Origin: Zarea fungicola
Lineage: Eukaryota; Ascomycota; Sordariomycetes; Hypocreales; Cordycipitaceae
NCBI GenBank assembly: GCA_900169235.1
Contig: FWCC01000305.1
Location: 1 to 64,000 of the forward strand
Direction of reading: 5' to 3'
Length of the DNA stretch: 64,000 nt
Shown: positions 9,953 to 19,995 of the stretch, piece by piece
How positions within the stretch are numbered: the first letter of the stretch is position 1
How the letters are laid out: every line of letters begins with the position of its first letter
Position numbers and translations under genes: made by a program
Notes under the pieces: generated by a model
What the model was told of the DNA's origin: nothing
Database searches by the model: none
The model's input: the letters and a program-made list of their open reading frames with translations, nothing else

Positions 9953-12700
9953 TCAAAATGGTCTGGCGTCCAGGTAGGCCTGAGCCTTGGCCCAAGCTTC
10001 CTTGTGCTCAGCCGGCAGTTCCTTGCTGTCTAGGGTCTGCAGTCCTTGGTTGATGGCGTTAACAAAGTCTACTGCAAGGCGCACATCCTCTGTGAACGCC
10101 TTGGCAAATGGTACAAATGTCTTGGGGAATCTTTCTAAACGCGCAGCACGTGTCTGTTTGTCGTCGGTGCCATTGTCATCGTCAAAGAATGTGCGAACAG
10201 CGATACCAAGGCCAATGTCCGGCTCTTGTGAGAATGGGAGCCTGGTTTTTATTAGCATTCCCGTTCGACCCAGAGGCGCGCAGGATACTTACTTTTGGCT
10301 GATTTCCAGCTGATCATCTCTCTCTCGCTTGCACTGGCCATACATAAACATGGATGCGACAATGGCCTCGATAAGGTCACGATCCGCCTCGCGGACGGCA
10401 GACGACAGAGATCGGAACATGAGCAGGCTCTTGTTTAGGGGGCCGGTATAGCCATAGGCTTGGTGTCTCAGTTTGAGCAAACTGGCAGCTTGGCTGATAA
10501 TGGCCACGGCAGACTTGTCGGCAGCAGTACCCCTGCGTGGCCAGCCAGGAGTGCCTTCCTTGTACTGGTCAGTCAACAGGCCAAACTTGGCGAGTTCGAA
10601 TGCCAGCAATGCGGCCTCGTCGAGAGCAGGTGCATCAGGGCGGTTTTCAGTAGCGTCCTTGAGAGCCAGCAGGGTAGTGGCCAAGGCATTGCCCCATTTG
10701 GTAAGCCTGTGTGCATCGTTGATATAGCCTCGTAGATGAAGGAATCGCCAGAGCGCAATGGAAACGACCATGCCGGTGCTATCGACACCGCGAATCGTCC
10801 TCTCACGGCTAATGGTCTTCTCGACAAAGTCTGTGTTAGCCAGAGCGAGGACCTCGAGGTAGATGGGGCCAGCAAAATCAGCGGGGAAGAACTGGCGCAA
10901 GTCTTCTTCCTTGACATCCCATGTGCCGACGATTTGAGACGGCGGCGGCTGCAGAGCGCGATGGTTAATCGTGTGGGCAAATTTGGAATCAAACCAGACA
11001 CGCATAGTGATGTCCTTGTGTCCAATACCACGATGGACTCTGGGGATAATAAGCCCAAGAGCCTGCTCCTTGATGGGGACGATCTTGGAGGTCATCAGCT
11101 TCTTGTACTCGTCCGTGGCAGTACCGTCCAGGGTTGGCTGCACGAGAATCTGACCGTGTGTTATACAGTTCAGGATTCTGGAGCCAATCAAGCCAGTGTT
11201 GAGGTAGTGAAACAGCTCGGCAGGGAGCTGCAGTCCCAGGTACTCGTGGTTGTCCTGCGTGAGATGCTCGTAATCGTGGACTCGTACTTCACCGTCTTCG
11301 GTAATGTGGATAAAGTGTTGTACCGCCAATCTAGCCTTGCGATACTTGTCGAGCCAGGTGGGGTCCTGGGTGACGAGAACGTCATTGAACGAGGCACAAG
11401 CTGTGGCGACTGACTTATCGGCCGTGCGCAGAATGTTGACAGCATCCATGATGGTGCAAGGGTGCGGATACATGGTCGGCTCAAGCAGAGGGGGGAAAGT
11501 AGGCAGGAACGGGGTTCCAACCATGAGAAGAGCGTCAATCAGCATCGCCTCTCCGATTCCTAGAGCGCGCATAGCACGCTTTTTAGAAACGGCAGCCACG
11601 GTCTTGGCTGCAAAGTCAATGCTGCGGATTACACAGTCGTTAACTGGATAAAGGAGAAGTGTCTGCGATCCCATGATACCAGCGCACTGGCTGGAGTCGA
11701 TCATTTCGAAATAGGCAAGCTATTGACTGTTAGCTGCTGGCGGTGCAGTCAAGGGCTAGAAAGCGACTTACTTGAGCGCTTGCGTTGTATGGCGCAACGA
11801 GGAAGTGGAGGTTGCGCTCTTTCAGGGTTGCCTGGAGAAGGGGGTAGAGGTTCAGAAGCGGGAATGCGCCTATTTCTAGTTAGCAAAACGTGGATAGACG
11901 TCGAGGTAGTATCGGAAAAATGTTACATACCGGGATTAGCACCGAAGGTGTTAACTGCCTGTTCTGCTGATGACTGCGAGTACAGCTCCCAAGCCTCATC
12001 AGTTTTGAGATTGGCGGCACGGCCGCGCTTGAGCGACACGTCATCTTGACCGGTAATCGACTGGCCGTCAAAAACGAAGAAGGGTGTTATGTCATTCTTC
12101 TCCCACTGATCGAGATTCAGGTCAATGTGTGTCTTGATACCGGTGAGGCCGCCGAGAGCGGAGAGAAGCGGTTCGTGTGCGGGAGTGCCGTCGAGAATGT
12201 GGGCAAGGTAGTACGTGGCATCGACGGCAATGGAGCATTTGGAGAGTTCGGCAAGGTCAAAGGTGCTGGAGGTTGTTAGCGAGGCGCTTCAAAGGGACAA
12301 ACAGGGTGCATACGTGGTCTGGCCGTTGACCCATTGATCCTCCTCTAGGACTGCCAAGGTTGTTAGTTTAGACTATCGCAAACGCATAAAGGCCATGACA
12401 GCATCCAGAAATGCACCACGACAATCCAGGTATGGTAATCAGCATCATGTGTTGCAGTTCCCGTCTTTTGGCCATCCGCGTAGCCCACGATATTGTCCTC
12501 GGCGGTATCATGTGTTCGATTTCGACTTCTACCGGTACAGGGGTGGCGGCACAGGGGCATCGGTAGCTATGGCAAAGCCAGCAGGAATAGATGCAAACAG
12601 CCCAGATTCATGTTTTCAAGAAAAAATTGCAACTGGCAGGATTCTGATGCGTCATGGCCCCAAATGGGCAGAGAGAATGTTTCTACAACTCACAAGGCAT
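9953..12700 (-). CDS. mkt1: Mkt1-like post-transcriptional regulator (XPG/PIN-like fold)
   Basis: Minus-strand exons, 5' to 3': 12694-12700, 12314-12350, 11931-12265, 11772-11869, 10293-11719, 9953-10241. All junctions are GT-AG and keep frame, giving 730 residues. The N-terminal 300 residues show the XPG-N/XPG-I-like organisation of Mkt1 (SIAVDATYYL, GGLTGIKTHI, TPFFVFDGQS, PLLQATLKERNLHFLVAPYN, CAGIMGSQTLLLYP). The rest corresponds to the Mkt1 N and C domains. In yeast, Mkt1 works with Pbp1 on polysomes in mRNA stability and translation. The first coding exon is only 7 nt (ATGCCTT, then GTGAGT), followed by a 343-nt intron. I chose it because it is the nearest ATG with a consensus donor in the right phase, and it yields a sensible start, MPFLEEDQWV. 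Confidence 0.9.
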
Positions 12701-14399
12701 GTTGTGCGTTGTGTCGCAACCAACCAGGAGCTATCAATATATTCTCGCAAGGAACTGGCGGACCCGGTGGTCGTGTGTAGCGCCTAGGACAAACAAAAAA
12801 AGGCCAACAAAGAAGATGGAGGTTGCAAGTCGCAAAGTCAAAACGAAACGGTGTCCAAGGAGTGGCGTGCGGCGGGCAATGGCTGCAAGTCTGGTCTGGC
12901 AGATGGTGGAGGGGGAATGGCGGGTTGTTGTAGGTGGGAGATGGTGTGGCCACAGTCAGTGTGTCAGTGTCGGCTGCGGCAAACAGCAGCAGAGGCGGCT
13001 CAAGGATGGGTGTTGGACGGGGCAACAACGCGGGCGAGAGATGGGCAGGGGACAGGAAATAAATATAAATAAACGCAAATCAGCACAGATGGCTGCTGCG
13101 GCAAGGTGAAGCTCGCGTGCCTGCTCGGACGATGCAGAGTGAAGGCCACTGGTGAATTGGCAGAAGGAGGGACGAGAGGTGGGAAAAAAGACAATGGAAT
13201 ATTTCTTTGATTGCAGGCATGCGCCGTTGTGGAGGCAGGCGACAGCGCTTGGAGAGGGCCACAGTGCTCTAGCTAGGCCCTGGAGTGCGTAGGATGTACC
13301 AGCTCTTACCAGTACCTACCTATGAATTAGTACCTACCTATAATTAAAGCGAAAGAATGTATGTCTCACTAGCATGAAGAGGCTGCAAGAGGTTGATAAC
13401 AATAATAACTAAACAAACCAACAAACAACATGTAGCTACAGGTACTGGTGAATGTACTCAGCCAAAGGTACAATCGAGGTTTAAAAAGGTAAAAGACCAA
13501 GTTAGGGGACCATTTAGTGGGTGCCGGGGATCTTGCGGCTGAGCAGACAGACCAGGTACTGGTACGGAGTACTCGAAATGCCACATCTGTGGCTTGGATA
13601 GTGGCGGGTGTTACTCCGTAGGTAGGTAGTGGTCTAGTGTCTGGCTATTTAGCTACATTCACCTTCACTTCGAGTGCCTCAGGCCAACAAACAGGCAAGA
13701 AAAACTACTATTTACTTGTACACAAATAAATACTGCAAACAGATACTGAAGTGGTGATTGCGTCAAGCATACGAATAATACGAAAATACGAAAAAAGACG
13801 AATACACCGCATCATGGCTGTCCCGGGGACCCTTGTGACGGAGGCGGAAGAATTAATTGCATGGTTGGTTAAACCAACTCGTTCCTAGAAGTGAAATGAA
13901 AATATTGTACCAACCACATACCTACTCTGCTGCATGTGACATGAAGCTGCGGCATCTTCAAAAAGGCAAGAATTCGACAGGACCGCAAGAAGAAAAATTC
14001 CCAGTAACCAATCATTCTGACGCCAGAAAACTCTCCTCCAACCATAGCGGCTAAAAATACCCCGCGCTGCCGTATCGAGCAGACATCGATTTATTACTAT
14101 TATATGTCCAACACCGCGGCAAGGCATAAATAAAAACAGTCTCTTTTTGCCTCGACTAATTTTCTACTTGGATACAAAACGTGGCACTAGTATCCTACCA
14201 TCTCGTGTATATGTAATACCGATTGAGAATAAAAAGGTCTTATCAAAAGCAACGGCATTGGTCGCTCGATTATGATTTCCCCACGCTTCACGTCGTCTGA
14301 CTAGCCGTGAGCGACGTCGGCCAACTTCTACATTTATCATGACCTTGCACTACCAAGGCCCATTTTCATTCAAGACATTTGCCCATCTCAACACTCGCA
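12701..14399. other. divergent promoter region with TACCTACC motifs
   Basis: This is the upstream region shared by MKT1 (minus) and the oxygenase gene (plus). TACCTACC/GGTAGGTA motifs occur at about 13,305-13,345 and 13,618-13,630. No coding sequence is supported; short frames lack domains. Confidence 0.55.
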
Positions 14400-15700
14400 A
14401 TGGCACAATCAGGCATCCCCGTCATTGACATCAACTCGGCTGACGAGGCCACCATTGGCAAGGCCCTCGTCGATGCTGCCGAGGAGCATGGTTTCATCTA
14501 CATACGGAACCTCGGACAAGACATTCCAGCAGAGCAAATCGACGAGGCGTTTTCTCTAGTACGTCCAACGACTGTCCTCATAAGTAATAAAGTAGAGCCA
14601 ATTCTGATAATCTGTAACAGTCTAAAAAGCTGTTTGGCGCGCCTGTGGAGGAAAAGATGGCATGCGCCATCCAGACCAACAATCGCGGTTGGGGAGGCCT
14701 ACACTCTGAGACCCTGGATCCCAGAACACAGAAAGTATGTATATTAACAAAAGTTTGTGTAAATATTTGCTCAATGAAACCACTAACGCTGTTTGACTAT
14801 AGGTCGGTGACTTTAAAGAGTAGGTTTCCAGCGTCATGCTTTAAGTAGCAAAAGACACAAGACTAATAATCTCACCAGGGTCTTCAATATCGGCCTGTTC
14901 AAGGATGGCAAACCTCAGCAGCCGCTTCCTGCGACAATTGTCCCAGATGAGGCTCGTCTCGAAGCATTCCGTGATACATGCACAAACCTCTGCTCCAAGA
15001 TCCTCCGCCTCATCGGCAACGGCCTAGGCGTATGTATTTCTCATATACAACCCGCCTCCATCTAACTGTCCTCGCAAACCTGCTGATAATTTTCTTCTTC
15101 TTTTTTCTTCTCCTCCAGGTCGGTAACTTCTTCGCCGACGCGCAGGAAATCAAGCCCGGCGATGAGTGCGACACCATCCTGCGCCTCCTCCGCTACCCTC
15201 CCCCGGCCACCACGGCACACTCGCCCGATGACATTCGTGCCGGCGCCCACTCCGACTACGGCTCCATCACCCTCCTCTTCCGCCTGCGCGGCCAGGCCGG
15301 CCTCGAGGTCCAGCTGCGCGACGGCTCCTGGGCGCCCGTCCCCGTCCAGCCGCCCGGCACGGAGCACGACCCCAGCCCCCCAATCCTCATCAACATTGGC
15401 GACCTGCTCTCCTACTGGACCAACGGTCTGCTGCGCAGCACGGTGCACCGCGTCGTCTTTGGCGGCGAGGCGGTCGACGGCGAGACCGCCACCCACCCGC
15501 GCTACTCCATGGCCTTTTTCTCGAGCCCTTCGCCGAGCACGCAGCTCGGCGTGGTCCCGAGCGAGCGCGTCAAGAACTTTGTGCCGCGCGGCCAGAGCTC
15601 AAATCCGTACGCGGAGAGAAAGGTGATGCGTGCGGATGAGCATCTGCGTATGAGGCTGGCTGAGACCTATGGAGACTTGTACAAGAAAGAAACGGCATAG
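14400..15700 (+). CDS. 2-oxoglutarate/Fe(II)-dependent oxygenase, isopenicillin N synthase-like
   Basis: Exons 14400-14558, 14621-14734, 14803-14819, 14879-15029 and 15119-15700 join in frame to 340 residues. Exon 3 is only 17 nt. The N-terminal DIOX_N block starts at IPVIDINS with EEHGFIYIRN. The C-terminal double-stranded beta-helix has the iron ligands His191-x-Asp193 (GAHSDYG) and His257 (STVHRV), and the RxS motif Arg275-Tyr-Ser277 that binds 2-oxoglutarate. The catalytic set is therefore intact. The family ranges over hydroxylases, desaturases and ring-forming enzymes; the substrate is not predictable here. No biosynthetic partner genes flank it, so a catabolic or detoxification role is as likely as secondary metabolism. 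The ATG at 14400 directly precedes the conserved N-terminus. Confidence 0.92.
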
Positions 15701-15856
15701 TTTTTTTTTTTTAACATAATTGAATTTGTATTCCAGCCCCGGGGTATATAGCACCTATATAAAATAAAACAAAGGAGACCTCAAGCCGTCCGTAATAACT
15801 ATGCAAAAAAGAAACGAATAAGAACAATACATCGTATGCCAAAAAAAAAAGGTGTT

Positions 15857-18800
15857 CTATACCAACCCACAGTACCAACGCCTCCAAGGATCCTGAAACC
15901 CATCATAATATTTCTTAGTCACGCTGGCATCTTCTGCAATTGAAATATGCTTCAGCACCCGCCAGTCATACACCGTGATCCAATCCCGTTCTTCCCGCCG
16001 GAAATCTTTCCTCGCGCTGTTGAGCCGCGCCATGAGGGCCTTGGTCTCCGCGCTCTGCTGGACGCTGTCCACAAGCAGCATGTGGCTCTGTTTCTTCTTC
16101 TCTGCCGATCCATCGCCATTGGCCATCCTGCGCAGCTCAGTTTCCCACCATTTTTCAATGCAAGGAATAAGATGATCTTGCAAAATGCCATGATGCTTGA
16201 AAATGGATGCTATTTCGTGGGCCTGCAACACCGCAGCAGATGACAGTAATATCGTTTTGCCAACCAGCCCGCAGTCGGCACCTCTGTACCTACACGACAA
16301 TTTTTGTGCACTATTCTCTGGTTGAGGCGCCAGAATACACGGTGGAGTAATCAGATGCTGGCTAGGAATGCGTTGCGTTGGTTCATCGTCTTGGTCATCC
16401 TCGTCGTCAGAGCTCAAAATCTCAAAAACTGCCTGCTGCGAATCAACCATGAGGCCGGGTCTCGGCTTTAGCTTCACCGTGGCCTGGCTATCCTGACTAT
16501 CCGTAGATGGCTGCGTCTCACCATAAGACACGTTGACTGGAATATTCCCAAGTGGCTCCCGAGTCGACGTGTCCCTAGGACGCTGGGGCGACAGGGTCGA
16601 CCTGCGCTCAAAACTGCGCGTGCATCGACGTTTAACACCTTGCTCGGGCGAGGATATTTCTTGCGACCGCTTGCAGGAGTCAGAGACTGTTAGCTTCTGC
16701 GGTGACTCGTCGACTCCCGAGGATGTTGATATCGATATGATTGAGATGGAAGGATCCAGTTTCGTGCCTGTTCCACGCTCCGCTGCGCCCTGAGGAATGG
16801 CTGGCAAGGCAAAGCGACGGGTACTGCCATCAGCCCTTGACTGCTGGCTCTGGCTATCTGTCGTACCACTCTGTGTCGTCTTCGCTGGCGAAGGCGTCGG
16901 CATTGTCGTCGCGGTCGCCTGGCTCACCGCGTCAACCGCAATACCTCGCGGATCCGCGCCCTCTAGCTTTGCGATCCAGTGCAAATTCTCCTGGCTGTCC
17001 TCAAATTCCGGCTTATCCACCGCATCCCGCGCCGTAGCCTGTAGCTCCTCAAACGTCAAGACATCGGCATAGTCCCTGTCTGTGTGGATCTTGGTGATGC
17101 TCGGAAACCGCGGCGTCCAGAACCCTATATTGCCGGGCTTATCAAAGCTAAAGCACCGTAAATCCACCACAGGCGGGTTCGTAAACGCAACTGTCAGGCC
17201 AATGGGGCACTGGATGCCCGGGGGCACGATCAGCCTGGTGGACTGGTTCTCAGCACGAGGCACAGCTGTTAGCTCACCGAGCGCAATGAACGACTGCAGA
17301 AGCGGCTCAGGGAGCTCGACGGCACAGACGACCGTAAAAGACGGCTTTTCGTCAGTCCATCTCTTGACCTCTTCCTTGTTGTTGAGGCAGGCGACGTAAA
17401 AGTGCGTCCACTTGAGATTTGGTATCCGGTAGGTCCTGGCCTTGGCGGCGTGGAAGCCGGCGCCAACCAGGGCAAAGTCGCCGACGTCGCCAAAGGAGCC
17501 AATGTACTCTTTCTTGAGCTTGATGCAGCGGCAGGTGGTGGTTTGGCCCTTTTCGCCAATGACAATGTAGGGCTCGTCTGGCTTCAGAACAAGGCCCTCG
17601 CCTCGTTCAATGACGACTTTGGCAAACGCTTTTCGTAAGGCTGACGCGGCGAGTACATGGCCGAAATCAATGATTTCGCGCTGGACGAGTGCTGATATGC
17701 CACGCTCGCAGTGCACAATTTTTTCCAATAACTTGACTCTCTCGGAATGACGCACGTCCATCAGAGATTGGTCGTCGACGAGAAATACGTCGTAGTATAT
17801 GATCATTAAATGCTCATATGGTTTTGGTCTAAAAACTGTCAGCATTGGACAAACTGTCAAATAGCCATGGATTGCTAACTGAGAGTCTTGCTCGGTATTC
17901 ATGAACCGTCCGCGTCGGGCCACATGGCCACGGATCTTATGAAAAGGCATTATAACGTGTTCCTGCCACCTTGTTAAACGACTCCCCAGGCGCAGTGGTT
18001 GGAATAGACGTACCAGGTCATTGTATACCACTAGCTCGCCTTCTAGTATACACGCCTTTTGGAAAGCACACTCGTTCCTATCCAGTCTAAGCGCCCTCTC
18101 AATTGCCCTGCACAATAGTTAGCCTTGCAAACCACAAAATCTAGGTAGTGTCTTGACGCACGGTTTTACTCCTTGTCTGTCTTCTGTGCTATCCTTGCCG
18201 CTTTTTGAGAAGATCTGTATCCGCTGTCCTTTTGACTTGCTCATGTCCACGTGAATCTGGCAATACTCCCCATCCATCTTCGTCTCAACACTCATCCTCC
18301 TACTCCCACTAGCGCTTTGCCCCCCCATGTCGATGCAGTGCTTTATACTCCTCCCTTTATGCCACTGCTGCCTGCCGACTTTGACGCCCACCTTCGGCTT
18401 GATCGCTGCCAGCACCCGCCTCGCGTTCTGCACAGCCGACCCGGCGCCGCCCGTCGACATTGTCTTCGTCGGCAGTAGCGAGCCGCGGGCCACGGCAATG
18501 GCCTCGAGCGCCTCGGTAAAATCATCTCGAATCTTGAGGATGCAGGGCAGGATCGGATTGCATGCGCGGTAAATCAAGTGCGCGTCAAAGATGAGCGGCT
18601 GGTAGTCCTTGAGGACGAGCCTCGTGAACCACTTCGCGTCGCGGGCAGGGAGGCGCCTGTAAATGGCCTCTAGCTCTCCACGGCTGTGATGTGACATGCT
18701 AGACTTGTTGCTGCTGGCCTGTCGGATGGAGGGCGAGCTCCATCGGATCCGCGATGCGAGGCCATGGAGGAGCTGGTCAATCTCTTCTACGGTTACCTGA

Positions 18801-19234
18801 AACTGCTCACCCTGTGCAGGGTTCGGCTACAAGGGAAAATATCAACGAAAAAGTCCAAAATAAAGTTCCGTGAAAGCCCTTGCATCAACAAAACGTACCG
18901 AAATAGACAAAATTCGCTCCACGCAGTCGGCCAGGTCTAGCCCCGTGCCGGGTCTCTTATATGACGCCAGCTCAATCATACGCGATGTGCCGAGCATCAA
19001 CCCCCGCCCTATAATCTTTTCCAGCGTCGAGGCCTGGATGCAATACACTCTGTCTGTTCGTTTCTCCGGCAGCAGCGTCGACAGTAGTGCCGCGAGCCCG
19101 GTATCGTGCGCATCGATGCGCGTGCGATGCCGCCGGAACCAGTCGCCCACCGCGGGAGCATTGCTCTTACGCGCCTGGCACAATTTGTAGGACTGCTCAA
19201 GGAGGTCGCATACGTGCGAAAATGGAAGCGGCAT
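15857..19234 (-). CDS. fungal ATP-dependent DNA ligase domain protein
   Basis: Minus exons 5' to 3': 18899-19234, 18162-18826, 17880-18107 and 15857-17828 give 1,066 residues. Residues 1 to about 190 resemble the N-terminal DNA-binding domain of eukaryotic ligases. The adenylation domain has the nucleotidyl-lysine motif at K295-M-D297-G298 (SVETKMDGEY), then FSKSGKDST, CILEGELVVYND, EHLMIIYYDVF, ERGEGLVLKP and CIKLKKEY, the usual ligase motifs III-V. About 350 residues of low-complexity linker follow, then a conserved-looking C-terminus that may be a divergent BRCT-type module. The layout recalls DNA ligase IV, but this is probably the separate filamentous-fungal paralogue rather than the Lig4 orthologue. 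The 51-nt intron 17829-17879 is in frame and stop-free. I removed it because splicing restores DSQ-PKPYEHLMI, as expected for the family. Confidence 0.87.
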
Positions 19235-19995
19235 GTCCGGATAGGTTTCTTGGGCTTATGAGTTCCGCGATCCAGCGAGCACAAGAAATGAGAAACGGCG
19301 ACTCCTTTATCTAGTCATGTTCCTGGTTGCGCCGTCGTAGGCACCCGCAGAAACCCGCAAGTTCTATTAAAATCCTCTCAATAGTCCAAAAAAAGCCTTG
19401 TTCGTGAAGTTTAGGCAACTCTGGAGCACATCTGCAGGAATGCCTGATAAACACATGAACTGTCGCGCCCTTGTCCACTTGTGGGACGCGAAACCAACGG
19501 GTTGTCACATGAGCAGTCTGTCTCCACGAGCACAACTAACAGTGTGCCACAAACTGACATTGTTTTCTTATTAAACGGGCTGTAATTTTAACATGGTTTT
19601 ATTTAGTGGCATTAATCTGTATCTAGACACATTTTCTCCGACCAAATACAACGCCATGGCTCGCAAGTACATGAATCCTGCTCCATTTTCGACTGTGACG
19701 GCCGACAAACTCACCGTCAACAATACTCCAGCAATATTATCTGCAACTAAGCAACCATTTTTTATTTGGCAATTATATATTCTTCTTTGCTATGCTCTTT
19801 TGCTTTAGCATCATCTTACTGAGAGTTTTCATATATGCACACACTCCTCCTTACATGACCACTTGACAAGGTGCAATATTATAAAACATTAATGCAACCA
19901 CATCTTCCCATAGACATGCTATACTTCAATCTACAATGATTTTATTTCCATCCTAGCTCCTTACATCACTTTTTCAATTATGGTTGCATATCCTC
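19235..19995. other. intergenic between ligase gene and SSD1 3' end
   Basis: This is the promoter of the ligase gene (transcribed leftward from 19,234) and the 3' flank of SSD1. AT-rich sequence at about 19,560-19,980 suits an SSD1 3' UTR. A short frame at 19,593-19,808 has no recognisable domain and I do not call it. Confidence 0.55.

Noticed and set aside
14400..15700. Isopenicillin-N-synthase-like gene as part of a beta-lactam or other biosynthetic cluster
   Set aside because: No non-ribosomal peptide synthetase, acyltransferase, transporter or regulator gene lies nearby; neighbours are housekeeping.
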